A DNA stretch of 12,300 nt from Tissierellia bacterium (lineage in GTDB: Bacteria; Bacillota_A; Clostridia; Tissierellales; Peptoniphilaceae): positions 1 to 12,300 of the forward strand of contig JAAYEN010000267.1 of the NCBI GenBank assembly GCA_012728775.1. The letters run 5' to 3'. Of this stretch, positions 1-7,369 are shown piece by piece. The translations under genes were made by a program, and so were the position numbers. Position 1 is the first letter of the stretch; the number at the start of each line of letters is the position of its first letter. A model generated the notes under the pieces. The model saw only the letters and a program-made list of their open reading frames with translations. It did not search any database and was not told the origin of the DNA.

Positions 1-1990
1 TGAGCGTATATTATTATACACTGGAAGAATCCATAAAATTGGTGAGACCCATGATGGTGGATCTCAAATGGACTGGATGGAACAAGAAAAGGAAAGAGGA
101 ATCACTATAACATCCGCTGCAACTACTGCAATGTGGGATGGACATAGACTTAATATTATAGACACGCCAGGACACGTTGACTTTACTGTAGAAGTAGAGA
201 GATCATTACGTGTACTAGACGGTGCAGTATCTCTATTTGATGCTAAAAGTGGTGTTGAACCTCAATCAGAAACTGTTTGGAGACAAGCAGATAAATACGG
301 CGTTCCAAGAATAGCCCATATCAATAAAATGGACGTAGTTGGTGCAGACTTTTTCCGTTCAGTTGAAACTATCAAAGACAGACTAAATGCTAATCCTGTT
401 CCAATTCAAATTCCAATTGGATCAGAAGACCAATTTATCGGAATGGTAGACTTAGTAAAGATGGAAGCAGAAATCTACAAAGATGATGCAGGATTCGACA
501 TTGAGATTACTGAAGTTCCAGATGAATTAAAAGATTTAGCAGAAGAATATAGAGAAAACCTAATAGAACAAGTATCGAACTTTGATGACGAATTAATGAT
601 GTTATATCTTGAAGGTGAAGAAATTCCTGAAGATATGTTAAAAAGAGCAATTAGAAAAGCTACTATAGCTGTACAAATTGTACCTGTAACTTGTGGCTCT
701 TCATACAAAAATAAAGGAGTTCAACTCCTTCTAAATGCTATCATAGATTACTTGCCAGCACCTACAGATATTGAAGCTGTTAAAGGAACAAATGAAGATG
801 GGGAAGAAGAACTCAGAGAAGCATCTGATAAAGCACCATTTTCAGCTTTGGCATTTAAAATCGTAACAGATCAATTCGTTGGAAAACTTTGTTACTTTAG
901 AGTCTATTCAGGAACACTTAAAGCAGGATCATACGTGTATAACTCTTCAAAAGGCAAGAGAGAACGTATAGGTCGTATCATGTTGATGCATGCTGATAAG
1001 AGAGAAGAAAGAGAAGAAATTTATGCAGGAGAGATTGCTGCAGCAGTAGGATTTAAAGACACTACTACTGGAGATACACTATGTGACCAAGGTGATATTA
1101 TTATCCTTGAAGACATGGACTTCCCAGAGCCAGTTATCTCAGTTGCAATAGAACCAAAAACTAAAGCTTCACAAGATAAAATGAGTGCTGCTTTAATAAA
1201 ACTAGCTGAAGAAGACCCTACATTTAAAACTTATACTAATGAGGAAACTGGAGATACTATTATCGCAGGAATGGGTGAACTTCACCTAGAAATCATTGTA
1301 GACAGACTACTAAGAGAATTCAAAGTAGAAGCTAATGTAGGTAATCCACAAGTATCATACAGAGAATCTATTACAAAACCAGCAGAATCTGATATGAGAT
1401 ATGCTAGACAATCTGGTGGACGTGGACAATATGGACACGTTAAAATCAAAGTTGAGCCAGGTGAAGAAGGTTCAGGTTATATATTTGAAAATAAAATAGT
1501 TGGTGGAGCTATTCCAAAAGAATATATCGGAGCAGTAAATGAAGGTATCGAAGAAGCTTTAAAATCTGGTATATTAGGTGGATATGAAGTTTTAGACGTA
1601 AAAGTAGTACTTTATGACGGTTCATATCACGAAGTTGACTCATCAGAGATGGCGTTTAAGATTGCAGGATCTATGGCTATTAAAGATGCGCTTAAAAAAG
1701 GGAACCCACAATTACTAGAACCAACTATGAAGGTTGAAGTTACAGTGCCAGAAGAGTACATGGGAGATGTTATTGGAGACATAAACTCTCGACGTGGACA
1801 AGTTGAAGGTATGGAATTAGTTGCTGGAGCACAAGTAGTTAGAGCATATGTGCCACTAGGAGAGATGTTCGGATATGCTACTTCTCTAAGATCTAACACA
1901 CAAGGTAGAGCGACATATTCAATGCAATTTGACCATTATGCAGCAGTTCCAAAGAGCATTCAAGAAGAAGTTTTAGGAACGTCTAAATAG
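1..1990 (+). CDS. fusA: Elongation factor G, 5' partial
   Basis: EF-G is the cytosolic translational GTPase that drives tRNA-mRNA translocation on the ribosome and, with RRF, ribosome recycling. The reading frame is open from base 2 (Glu-Arg-Ile-Leu-Leu-Tyr-Thr-Gly), so the ATG at 68 is an internal methionine (MDWMEQ), not the start. About 27 N-terminal residues, including the P-loop, lie upstream of the window. Of 662 visible residues, the switch I motif [10 protein letters not shown] follows MDWMEQEKE, the G3 motif DTPGH is at about 54-58, and the G4 motif NKMD is at about 108-111. Later come the domain II region (FRVYSGTL), domain III ([10 protein letters not shown]), domain IV ([26 protein letters not shown]) and domain V ([26 protein letters not shown]). 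The C-terminus is intact, ending at TAG. It is followed after 79 bases by tuf, the usual end of the str operon. No inactivating change is visible. Identification is essentially certain. Confidence 0.98.
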   Translation, partial: ERILLYTGRIHKIGETHDGGSQMDWMEQEKERGITITSAATTAMWDGHRLNIIDTPGHVDFTVEVERSLRVLDGAVSLFDAKSGVEPQSETVWRQADKYGVPRIAHINKMDVVGADFFRSVETIKDRLNANPVPIQIPIGSEDQFIGMVDLVKMEAEIYKDDAGFDIEITEVPDELKDLAEEYRENLIEQVSNFDDELMMLYLEGEEIPEDMLKRAIRKATIAVQIVPVTCGSSYKNKGVQLLLNAIIDYLPAPTDIEAVKGTNEDGEEELREASDKAPFSALAFKIVTDQFVGKLCYFRVYSGTLKAGSYVYNSSKGKRERIGRIMLMHADKREEREEIYAGEIAAAVGFKDTTTGDTLCDQGDIIILEDMDFPEPVISVAIEPKTKASQDKMSAALIKLAEEDPTFKTYTNEETGDTIIAGMGELHLEIIVDRLLREFKVEANVGNPQVSYRESITKPAESDMRYARQSGGRGQYGHVKIKVEPGEEGSGYIFENKIVGGAIPKEYIGAVNEGIEEALKSGILGGYEVLDVKVVLYDGSYHEVDSSEMAFKIAGSMAIKDALKKGNPQLLEPTMKVEVTVPEEYMGDVIGDINSRRGQVEGMELVAGAQVVRAYVPLGEMFGYATSLRSNTQGRATYSMQFDHYAAVPKSIQEEVLGTSK

Positions 1991-2001
1991 TTAGTAAACA
2001 G

Positions 2002-2030
2002 TTGAAAAAAACACAAATATGATGTATTAT
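2002..2030 (+). promoter_or_regulatory. Internal promoter for tuf
   Basis: In the 79-base fusA-tuf gap, TTGAAA (2002-2007) and TATTAT (2025-2030) are spaced exactly 17 bases apart, a good sigma-A-type match. The predicted start is near 2037, giving a leader of about 33 bases before the AGGAGG ribosome binding site at 2058-2063. A separate tuf promoter within the str operon is known in several bacteria and would allow tuf to be made in excess of EF-G. The assignment rests on sequence match only. Confidence 0.6.
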
Positions 2031-2069
2031 TAAAATAATTTGAAGATTTAAAACATTAGGAGGATAATA

Positions 2070-3263
2070 ATGGGTAAAGCTAAATTTGAAAGAAACAAAC
2101 CACACGTAAATATTGGAACTATTGGTCACGTTGACCACGGTAAAACTACTTTAACAGCAGCTATCACATACGTTCTAAACCAAAGATATGGTTCAGGAGA
2201 AAAAGTTGATTATGCTAATATAGATAAGGCTCCAGAAGAAAGAGAAAGAGGAATCACTATCTCTACATCACACGTAGAGTACGAAACTCCAAATCGTCAC
2301 TACGCTCACGTAGACTGCCCAGGTCACGCTGACTATGTTAAAAACATGATCACAGGAGCAGCTCAAATGGACGGAGCTATCTTAGTAGTTTCTGCAGCAG
2401 ACGGACCAATGCCACAAACTAGAGAGCATATCTTACTTTCTAGACAGGTAGGAGTTCCATCTATCGTAGTTTTCTTAAACAAAGAAGACCAAGTAGACGA
2501 CGAAGAATTAATTGAATTAGTAGAAATGGAAGTAAGAGATCTTCTTTCTGAATACGACTTCGACGGTGACAACACTCCAGTAGTAGTTGGATCAGCTCTT
2601 AAAGCTATTGAAGAGCCAGACGGACCATGGGGCGACAAAATTGTTAAATTGATGGAAGAAGTAGATGCTTTCATTCCACAACCAGCAAGAGATGTTGACA
2701 ATCCATTCTTGATGCCAGTAGAAGACGTATTCTCTATCACAGGTAGAGGAACAGTTGCTACAGGTAGAGTAGAAGCTGGTGTCATCAAAGTTCAAGACGA
2801 AGTTGAAATCGTAGGACTTACTGACGAAGCTAGAAAAGTAGTTGTAACTGGAGTAGAAATGTTCAGAAAACTTCTTGACCAAGCAGAAGCAGGAGACAAC
2901 GTAGGACTACTTCTTAGAGGTGTTCAAAGAGAAGACATCCAAAGAGGACAAGTACTAGCTAAACCAGGAACAATTAAACCACACACAAAATTCGAAGCAG
3001 AAGTATACGTACTTTCTAAAGAAGAAGGTGGAAGACACACTCCATTCTTCAACGGATACAGACCACAATTTTACTTCAGAACAACTGACGTAACTGGAGA
3101 TATCCAATTAGCAGAAGGCGTAGAAATGGTTATGCCTGGAGATAACGCTACTTTCTTAGTAAACCTAATCACTCCAATTGCTATGGACGCAGGAGTAAGA
3201 TTTGCAATTAGAGAAGGTGGAAAAACTGTAGCATCAGGTGTTGTTACAAAAATCATTGGATAA
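2070..3263 (+). CDS. tuf: Elongation factor Tu
   Basis: EF-Tu is the GTPase that carries aminoacyl-tRNA to the ribosomal A site in the cytosol. The 397-residue protein has the normal family length. Visible motifs are the P-loop GHVDHGKT (19-26), switch I RGITIS (60-65), DCPGH (82-86), the base-recognition motif NKED (137-140) and SAL (175-177), followed by the two beta-barrel domains, ending with [20 protein letters not shown]. The Cys common in NKCD is Glu here; I recall the same in plastid and some bacterial EF-Tu, so it is probably a neutral lineage trait. AGGAGG sits 6 bases before the ATG. Codon use is more biased than in the neighbours (more GAC and TTC), as expected for a very highly expressed gene. 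It has a probable own promoter and a strong terminator after it, so it closes the str transcription unit. Confidence 0.98.
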   Translation: MGKAKFERNKPHVNIGTIGHVDHGKTTLTAAITYVLNQRYGSGEKVDYANIDKAPEERERGITISTSHVEYETPNRHYAHVDCPGHADYVKNMITGAAQMDGAILVVSAADGPMPQTREHILLSRQVGVPSIVVFLNKEDQVDDEELIELVEMEVRDLLSEYDFDGDNTPVVVGSALKAIEEPDGPWGDKIVKLMEEVDAFIPQPARDVDNPFLMPVEDVFSITGRGTVATGRVEAGVIKVQDEVEIVGLTDEARKVVVTGVEMFRKLLDQAEAGDNVGLLLRGVQREDIQRGQVLAKPGTIKPHTKFEAEVYVLSKEEGGRHTPFFNGYRPQFYFRTTDVTGDIQLAEGVEMVMPGDNATFLVNLITPIAMDAGVRFAIREGGKTVASGVVTKIIG

Positions 3264-3286
3264 TTGTAAAAATTAATAATTCAATT

Positions 3287-3328
3287 AAATCCCTTTGAGC
3301 TTTTTAGTTCAGAGGGATTTTTATTTTA
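3287..3328 (+). terminator. Intrinsic terminator of fusA-tuf
   Basis: A 12-bp stem pairs 3287-3298 with 3309-3320 (AAATCCCTTTGA with TCAGAGGGATTT, one T-G wobble), with a 10-base loop and then TTATTTTAT. It lies 23 bases after the tuf stop codon and is a typical rho-independent terminator. Confidence 0.88.
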
Positions 3329-3343
3329 TGTATTGAATTTAAA

Positions 3344-3352
3344 TGATATAAT
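3344..3352 (+). promoter_or_regulatory. Extended -10 promoter of the arsC-like gene
   Basis: TGATATAAT (3344-3352) is a perfect extended -10 element (TGnTATAAT). The -35 position would fall at 3324-3329 in the terminator tail and is poor (TTTTAT), which is common with extended -10 promoters. The predicted start is near 3359, giving a leader of about 49 bases before the gene at 3408. Confidence 0.55.
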
Positions 3353-3407
3353 GATTAAAGAATATTAATGAAATAATTATCTAAAAAATTAGAAATGAGG
3401 AGAAATA

Positions 3408-3821
3408 ATGAAAAAACCAAAAGTAGCTTTTATTTGTGTTCATAACTCATGTAGAAGCCAAATTGCAGAAGCATTGGGAAAATATTATGCATCTGAAGTT
3501 TTTGAAAGTTATTCAGCTGGAACTGAAACAAAGCCAGAAATTAATCAAGATGCTGTTAGACTTATGAAAGAAATATATGGTATAAATATGGAACAGACTC
3601 AATATTCTAAACTATTGAATGAATTGCCCAATATTGATATTTCCATAACCATGGGTTGTAATGTGGTTTGCCCAATAATGCCTAGTGAATACGAAGAGGA
3701 TTGGGGACTAGAGGATCCAACTGGAAAAAATGATGAAGAATTCATAAAAACTGTTAAGATAATTGAAAATAAAATCCTAGATTTAAAAAATAGAATTTTA
3801 GAAGAAAAAATAGATTATTAA
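3408..3821 (+). CDS. Arsenate reductase ArsC-like, LMW tyrosine phosphatase fold
   Basis: This 137-residue cytosolic protein belongs to the low-molecular-weight tyrosine phosphatase fold and looks like the thioredoxin- or thiol-coupled arsenate reductase branch (arsenate to arsenite). The anion-binding P-loop CVHNSCRS (C10 to S17) fits CX5R with catalytic Cys10 and Arg16. The general acid Asp is in DP at 103-104 (LEDPTGK). Two further cysteines, C84 and C88 in the segment TMGCNVVCPIMP, are placed like the redox-relay cysteines of ArsC. Here they are 4 apart, against 7 in the staphylococcal plasmid enzyme (C82, C89). GAGGAG lies 5 bases before the ATG. There is no arsR, arsB or acr3 beside it, and it has its own promoter and terminator, so an arsenic role is inferred from family alone; a protein phosphatase role is the alternative. 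Confidence 0.8.
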   Translation: MKKPKVAFICVHNSCRSQIAEALGKYYASEVFESYSAGTETKPEINQDAVRLMKEIYGINMEQTQYSKLLNELPNIDISITMGCNVVCPIMPSEYEEDWGLEDPTGKNDEEFIKTVKIIENKILDLKNRILEEKIDY

Positions 3822-3835
3822 TTCTATAATATGTT

Positions 3836-3870
3836 ATTCCCTTTAGCCAAATATAAAAGGGAATTTTTAT
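3836..3870 (+). terminator. Intrinsic terminator after the arsC-like gene
   Basis: A 9-bp stem ATTCCCTTT (3836-3844) pairs with AAAGGGAAT (3856-3864) across an 11-base loop, followed by TTTTAT. It is 14 bases after the stop codon. Together with the upstream promoter this makes the arsC-like gene monocistronic. Confidence 0.85.
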
Positions 3871-3897
3871 TTACATAGTTCAAAATATGTAATTAAT
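3870..3897 (+). promoter_or_regulatory. Possible promoter of the ung operon
   Basis: TTTACA (3870-3875) followed after 16 bases by ATTAAT (3892-3897) is a moderate sigma-A-like pair right after the arsC-like terminator. A promoter is needed here because the upstream unit is terminated, but the -10 is weak and nearby AT-rich hexamers could serve instead. Confidence 0.35.
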
Positions 3898-3925
3898 GTG
3901 GTAAAGTGTTTATTGGAGGTTTGAT

Positions 3926-4591
3926 ATGGGAAAAATTAGCAATGATTGGATAAATTATATTGGAGATGAATTTGAAAAGGATTATTATAAAAATTTAAGA
4001 CAGTTTTTAGTAAGTGAATATAATGAACATCTAATATTTCCAAGAGCATTAGACATTTTTAATGCATTTCACTATACGCCTTATAAAGATGTCAAAGTAG
4101 TAATTTTAGGACAAGACCCTTATCACAATATTGGCCAGGCTCATGGGTTAAGTTTTTCTGTTTTAGAAGGGATTAAAAAGCCTCCATCCTTGGAGAATAT
4201 TTTTAAAGAGCTAAATGATGATTTAAATATTCCTATACCCAAAAGTGGTAATTTAGTTAAATGGACCCAAGAAGGAGTGATGCTTTTAAATACTGTTTTG
4301 ACAGTGAGAGCTCATGAAGCTCACTCTCATAGAAATAGAGGATGGGAAATATTTACAGATGCTGTAATTAGAGTTTTAAATGAAAGGGAAGATCCAGTGA
4401 TATTTCTATTATGGGGCAGGCCAGCTCAAGAAAAAGAAAAATTGATTTCTAATCCTAAACATCATATTCTTAAAGCTCCACACCCAAGTCCATTATCAGC
4501 TCATAGAGGATTTTTTGGTTGTAAACATTTTAGCAAGACTAACGAGATCTTAAGGTTAATGGGAAAAAGAGAAATTAATTGGGAGATTTAA
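3926..4591 (+). CDS. ung: Uracil-DNA glycosylase, family 1
   Basis: Ung cuts uracil from DNA to start base-excision repair after cytosine deamination or dUTP incorporation. The 221 residues match family length. All family-1 signatures are present: the water-activating loop [13 protein letters not shown] (62-74) with catalytic Asp64 and His67, the proline-rich KPPSLENIF (85-93), the uracil-recognition strand LLNTVLTV (120-127) with Asn122, and the DNA-intercalation loop [13 protein letters not shown] (186-198) with His186. The start is clear: GGAGGT sits 5 bases before the ATG. It leads a three-gene operon; the next gene begins 14 bases after its stop. Nothing suggests a viral-type or truncated form. 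Confidence 0.97.
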   Translation: MGKISNDWINYIGDEFEKDYYKNLRQFLVSEYNEHLIFPRALDIFNAFHYTPYKDVKVVILGQDPYHNIGQAHGLSFSVLEGIKKPPSLENIFKELNDDLNIPIPKSGNLVKWTQEGVMLLNTVLTVRAHEAHSHRNRGWEIFTDAVIRVLNEREDPVIFLLWGRPAQEKEKLISNPKHHILKAPHPSPLSAHRGFFGCKHFSKTNEILRLMGKREINWEI

Positions 4592-4605
4592 TTTTAGGTG
4601 AATAA

Positions 4606-5358
4606 ATGGAAAATTATAAAGTAAATAGATTTGAGATGCAAGTTGGAGAAATACCTTTAGTAGTATATAGGCCAGAGGGATACTTTGAAAAATATAAGAC
4701 TATAATTCATTATCATGGATGGAGTTCATCAGTTGAAAAATATGAACTTTTTGGTGCAATATTTGCCCATTATGGATTCCAAGTAGTACTACCTGAGGTT
4801 ATTAAACATGGAGTTAGAGGAACAGCTGAAAATTTTGATTCTTATATGGAGATTTTTGATGTTATAATCCAATCCATCGAGGAATATTGGGAAATCAAAG
4901 ACTATATTATAGATGAGCTAGAAATAGATTATAATAATTTGATTATTAGTGGACATTCCATGGGAGGGATAATATCTTCTGGAATTTTTGTAAGAGATTT
5001 AGGTCTTAAAGGAGCAATAATTTACAATTCAATTATGAACTACGAAGAATTCTATGAAAATATAACAGGAAATGTTAGTTTAGACGAGAACTATTTGGAT
5101 GTTTTCAGAGGATATGACCCAATAGGAAAACTAGAGAATTTTAATGATAGAAATATGCTTATTTTTGTGGGAGAAGAAGATTCAATAATACCTGTAGAAG
5201 CTATGTTAGGATTCCAAAAAAAATTAAAAGATAGTGGAATTAGAGACGAAAATATTGTATACTCTTTTCATTCTGATGGTGCTCATTCCATTACTTATAA
5301 GATGATAGATGAGGCATTGGAGTATTTATTATTTATATTAAACGAGGAGCATATATGA
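4606..5358 (+). CDS. Alpha/beta hydrolase, esterase or peptidase type
   Basis: This is a 250-residue cytosolic alpha/beta-hydrolase fold enzyme without signal peptide or membrane segment. The oxyanion-hole motif HGWSS is at 37-41, the nucleophile elbow GHSMGG at 116-121 (Ser118), the acid is probably Asp192 (VGEEDSIIP) and the histidine His227 (DGAHSIT), so the catalytic triad looks complete. The layout, with HGW near the N-terminus and a short cap region at about 140-175, resembles small carboxylesterases and the dienelactone hydrolase/prolyl oligopeptidase-like group. The substrate cannot be read from the sequence. AGGTG is 5 bases before the ATG. The stop overlaps the start of the next gene (ATGA), so the two are probably translationally coupled; being downstream of ung may reflect only shared transcription. 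Confidence 0.85.
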   Translation: MENYKVNRFEMQVGEIPLVVYRPEGYFEKYKTIIHYHGWSSSVEKYELFGAIFAHYGFQVVLPEVIKHGVRGTAENFDSYMEIFDVIIQSIEEYWEIKDYIIDELEIDYNNLIISGHSMGGIISSGIFVRDLGLKGAIIYNSIMNYEEFYENITGNVSLDENYLDVFRGYDPIGKLENFNDRNMLIFVGEEDSIIPVEAMLGFQKKLKDSGIRDENIVYSFHSDGAHSITYKMIDEALEYLLFILNEEHI

Positions 5359-6053
5359 AAAAAGTAGGTATTAGTACAAAAAATTTTGAAGTATGTGAAT
5401 TACCAAAACACGATGGGATAATTTCTTATTACCCTAGAGCAGTGGAAAATGCAGGGGGATTGCCATTTTTAATTCCTTTTATAAAGAACTTGGAATTAGT
5501 AGATGAATATATTAATGAAATAGACGTATTGGTGCTAACTGGTGGATGTGATATACATCCGTTTTTCTATGGAGAGGAGCCTCTTCCTCAACTGACAGAT
5601 ACGTGCCTAGAAAGAGATGAAATAGAAATTGCTCTATTGAAAGCTGCAATAAAAAAAGGAATTCCTGTATTGGGAATTTGTAGAGGTATGCAATTAATAA
5701 ATGTCGTATTTGGTGGAACTTTATATCAAGATATATTTACTCAAGTAGATGGAGTTTTAGGCCATGTGGCGTTGAAAACAGCTGATGATTTTGCTCATAG
5801 TATTAATCTTGTGGAAGATAAATTCTTAGATGAAATTTTCGAAACTGAAAAACTTTACGTAAATTCCATACACCACCAAGGTATTAAAACATTAGCAGAA
5901 GGATTTGAAATTGCAGCTAAAGCGCCAGATGGAATAATTGAAGCCATTGAAAATAGAGAAAAGAAAATATATGGTGTTCAATTTCACCCAGAACAGATTT
6001 CCATAACCAATAACTTATTTTTAAAAATCTTCGATTATATCATGAGTTTATAA
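5355..6053 (+). CDS. Class I glutamine amidotransferase-like hydrolase (peptidase C26)
   Basis: This 232-residue cytosolic protein belongs to the peptidase C26 / gamma-glutamyl-GABA hydrolase (PuuD-like) group, which hydrolyses gamma-glutamyl amide bonds. It carries the nucleophile motif GICRGMQLIN with Cys109, the oxyanion segment LTGGCDIHP (61-69), and the catalytic His211-Pro-Glu213 (VQFHPEQ). The segment VNSIHHQGIK (169-178) is also typical. No synthetase domain is fused, so it is a stand-alone hydrolase. GAGGAG lies 5 bases before the ATG, inside the preceding gene, and the ATG overlaps that gene's TGA by 4 bases. Polyamine (puu) genes are absent nearby, so the exact substrate (gamma-glutamyl-GABA, another gamma-glutamyl compound or a folate polyglutamate) is open. 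Its last 19 bases overlap the 3' end of the convergent DUF1294 gene. Confidence 0.88.
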   Translation: MKKVGISTKNFEVCELPKHDGIISYYPRAVENAGGLPFLIPFIKNLELVDEYINEIDVLVLTGGCDIHPFFYGEEPLPQLTDTCLERDEIEIALLKAAIKKGIPVLGICRGMQLINVVFGGTLYQDIFTQVDGVLGHVALKTADDFAHSINLVEDKFLDEIFETEKLYVNSIHHQGIKTLAEGFEIAAKAPDGIIEAIENREKKIYGVQFHPEQISITNNLFLKIFDYIMSL

Positions 6054-6286
6054 AATAAAAATATGTGAATTATCAAAAAAGCTAAAATTAAAATTTTAAA
6101 TTTTGGTTTTTTTGTTTTATGTTTTAAGATGTACATGCCCAAATAAGCACCTAAAGAGCCGCCTAGAAAGGCAAACCCTAAGAGATAAAATTCTTTAACC
6201 CTCCAAGTTTTCTTCTGAGCGGCCCTTTTATCATGAGCAAATAATAAAAATGTTATCAGGTTAATCACTGGTAAATAATAAATCAC
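6035..6286 (-). CDS. DUF1294 small membrane protein
   Basis: This 83-residue protein matches the DUF1294 pattern, a family of small membrane proteins of unknown function. It has an N-terminal hydrophobic segment (about 4-16), the signature DKRAA (19-23) and WRV (28-30), a glycine-rich second segment with LGGSLGAYLGM (41-51), HKTKKPKF (56-63), and a third hydrophobic segment (64-80). The start is GTG at 6286-6284, overlapping the TGA of the upstream usp gene (GTGA); AAAGGA lies 6 bases before it (6298-6293), so translation is probably coupled to usp. It is the last gene of the minus-strand usp operon and its end overlaps the convergent C26 gene by 19 bases. Family assignment is by recalled motifs; the function is unknown. 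Confidence 0.82.
   Translation of the reverse strand: MIYYLPVINLITFLLFAHDKRAAQKKTWRVKEFYLLGFAFLGGSLGAYLGMYILKHKTKKPKFKILILAFLIIHIFLFYKLMI
6082..6113 (+). terminator. Possible terminator of the ung operon, inside the opposing gene
   Basis: CTAAAATT (6082-6089) pairs with AATTTTGG (6099-6106), one T-G wobble, with a 9-base loop that can itself partly pair, followed by seven T's (6107-6113). It is 28 bases after the C26 stop. The stem is weak and AT-rich. On the minus strand it is also followed by a T-run (bases 6080-6075), so it could act in both directions, yet there it lies inside the DUF1294 coding sequence. Confidence 0.45.
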
Positions 6287-6723
6287 AGTGCGTCCTTTAC
6301 TACTAAAACTGATACAGGACTTGAATTTACTACTTTATTAGAGACAGAACCTAAAATAGTTCTAGAAAATGCTCCCATACCTCTATTTCCCATTACAATC
6401 AAATTGACTTCTTGGTCTTTTGCAAAATTTAATATTTCTCTCGCAGCATCTCCTACTACATAATTAGAGTAGAAAGGAAATGGATAATCAGCGAATTTTT
6501 CCTTTGCTTCTTCCAAAATCTCCATAGTAACATTTATTACTTCTTGATTTACTGTGGCGTCGTATTGAGAAGTACTAGCAGTGAATCTCATCATATTAAT
6601 CTCAGGTGTTACAGATAGGATGTATATTTCTGAATTGAACTGTTTTCCTAGTTTAATAGCCTTATCCAATGCTCTATTAGAACTTTCTGATCCATCAATA
6701 GGTACTAAAATTTTACTAAACAT
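6283..6723 (-). CDS. Universal stress protein, second of a tandem pair
   Basis: This 146-residue single-domain UspA-family protein is cytosolic and probably a nucleotide-binding stress or energy-state regulator. The N-terminal strand LVPIDGS (6-12) carries Asp10, and the C-terminal ATP-binding signature G-x2-G-x9-G-S is complete (G112, G115, G125, S126 in MGNRGMGAFSRTILGSVS), so it belongs to the ATP-binding type rather than the UspA type that lacks the motif. AAGGAGG (6737-6731) lies 7 bases before the ATG. It follows its paralogue by 41 bases and overlaps the DUF1294 gene by 4 bases, indicating a three-gene operon. Its 3' coding part is unusually similar in DNA to the paralogue (see repeats). 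Which stress it answers to cannot be seen. Confidence 0.93.
   Translation of the reverse strand: MFSKILVPIDGSESSNRALDKAIKLGKQFNSEIYILSVTPEINMMRFTASTSQYDATVNQEVINVTMEILEEAKEKFADYPFPFYSNYVVGDAAREILNFAKDQEVNLIVMGNRGMGAFSRTILGSVSNKVVNSSPVSVLVVKDAL
6301..6399. repeat. Near-identical 3' block of usp copy 2
   Basis: This 99-base block, coding for the C-terminal ATP-binding region, differs from bases 6777-6875 of the paralogue at only 8 positions by my count, with no gap. The next 60 bases differ at many positions. It marks the duplicated usp genes and an abrupt change in their similarity. Confidence 0.85.
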
Positions 6724-6764
6724 ATTTATTCCTCCTTATAATATAAAACTACGTATTTTTAAAA

Positions 6765-7211
6765 TTAATCTTTAACAACTAAAACTGAAATAGGACTTGA
6801 GTTTACCACTTTATTAGATACAGAACCTAGAATAGTTCTAGAAAATGCTCCGATACCTCTATTTCCCATTACAATTAGTTGAATGTCATTTTTTTGTGCG
6901 AGTTTCATAATTTCTTGAGCAGCATCGCCGATGACAGAGATGGTGTAATGTGGAAAATCATAGTTTTCAAATTTCTTTTCAGCATCATTTAAAATTTTCT
7001 TTGCGTTATTAATAACCTCTTGATTTGCTGTTTGACTTGCCGCAACTCCATAGTGAGCGGTAGTAGAAGTAGCTCTCATTATGTATGCATCATGAATAAC
7101 AGATAAAACGTAGATTTCAGAACCGAATTCTTTTCCTAGTTCTATAGCTTTATCAAGAGCCTTGTCTGAACTTTCCGAGCCATCGATGGGCACTAATAAT
7201 TTATCATACAT
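6765..7211 (-). CDS. Universal stress protein, first of a tandem pair
   Basis: This 148-residue single-domain UspA-family protein has LVPIDGS at 6-12 and the full ATP-binding signature (G116, G119, G129, S130 in MGNRGIGAFSRTILGSVS). It differs from its downstream paralogue mainly in the middle (about 38-110), where it has a slightly longer loop (THYG/AASQ region), while both ends match closely. AAAGGAGG (7227-7220) lies 8 bases before the ATG, a strong site. It is the first gene of the minus-strand operon and is divergent from mgtE. In the family such proteins form dimers, so the two products could pair with each other; that is inference. Confidence 0.93.
   Translation of the reverse strand: MYDKLLVPIDGSESSDKALDKAIELGKEFGSEIYVLSVIHDAYIMRATSTTAHYGVAASQTANQEVINNAKKILNDAEKKFENYDFPHYTISVIGDAAQEIMKLAQKNDIQLIVMGNRGIGAFSRTILGSVSNKVVNSSPISVLVVKD
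6777..6875. repeat. Near-identical 3' block of usp copy 1
   Basis: This is the partner of 6301-6399 in direct orientation. It covers the G-x2-G-x9-G-S motif and the last strand of the upstream usp gene. Confidence 0.85.
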
Positions 7212-7256
7212 ATCTCGTACCTCCTTTATTAATTTTTACCCATATTATTTCAAAAT

Positions 7257-7284
7257 ATCATAGGGAACGAAAGAAAAACTACAA
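7257..7284 (-). promoter_or_regulatory. Possible promoter of the usp operon
   Basis: Read on the minus strand, TTGTAG (7284-7279) and TATGAT (7262-7257) are 16 bases apart, upstream of the first usp gene. The -10 is good, but the -35 matches in only three positions. A promoter must lie between 7228 and about 7340 because this is a divergent gap; the exact hexamers are uncertain. Confidence 0.3.
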
Positions 7285-7302
7285 ATTTTCTCTTCTTTCT
7301 AG

Positions 7303-7308
7303 TACAAT
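7303..7308 (+). promoter_or_regulatory. Possible -10 element of the mgtE operon
   Basis: TACAAT (7303-7308) matches the -10 consensus in five of six positions, 62 bases before the preferred mgtE start. No good -35 lies 16-18 bases upstream. The short leader leaves no room for a full M-box magnesium riboswitch. Confidence 0.35.
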
Positions 7309-7369
7309 AGAACAAGTGAAATAATTATGAGAGACGATTTTGTCAATATCTCAAAAAGGAATGGTGAAG

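Noticed and set aside
68..70. ATG at 68 as the start of EF-G
   Set aside because: The frame is open to the window edge and the upstream 22 codons read as conserved EF-G sequence ([20 protein letters not shown]), so the gene starts outside the window.
2154..2500. EF-Tu Cys-to-Glu change in the NKxD motif as a resistance or functional variant
   Set aside because: The second position of this motif varies naturally, and I recall NKED in plastid and other bacterial EF-Tu proteins; the residues contacting guanine (N, K, D) are intact.
2363..2882. Long minus-strand open frames opposite tuf
   Set aside because: They lie wholly within the strongly conserved tuf gene, have serine-rich or low-complexity translations and no ribosome binding site; they are by-products of biased codon use.
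6724..6764. A separate promoter between the two usp genes
   Set aside because: The 41-base gap is AT-rich and has a strong ribosome binding site, but I found no -35/-10 pair with sensible spacing; co-transcription explains it better.
7212..7369. M-box magnesium riboswitch before the mgtE pair
   Set aside because: The likely transcript leader is about 55 bases and shows no multi-stem structure or terminator; an M-box needs roughly 170 bases.
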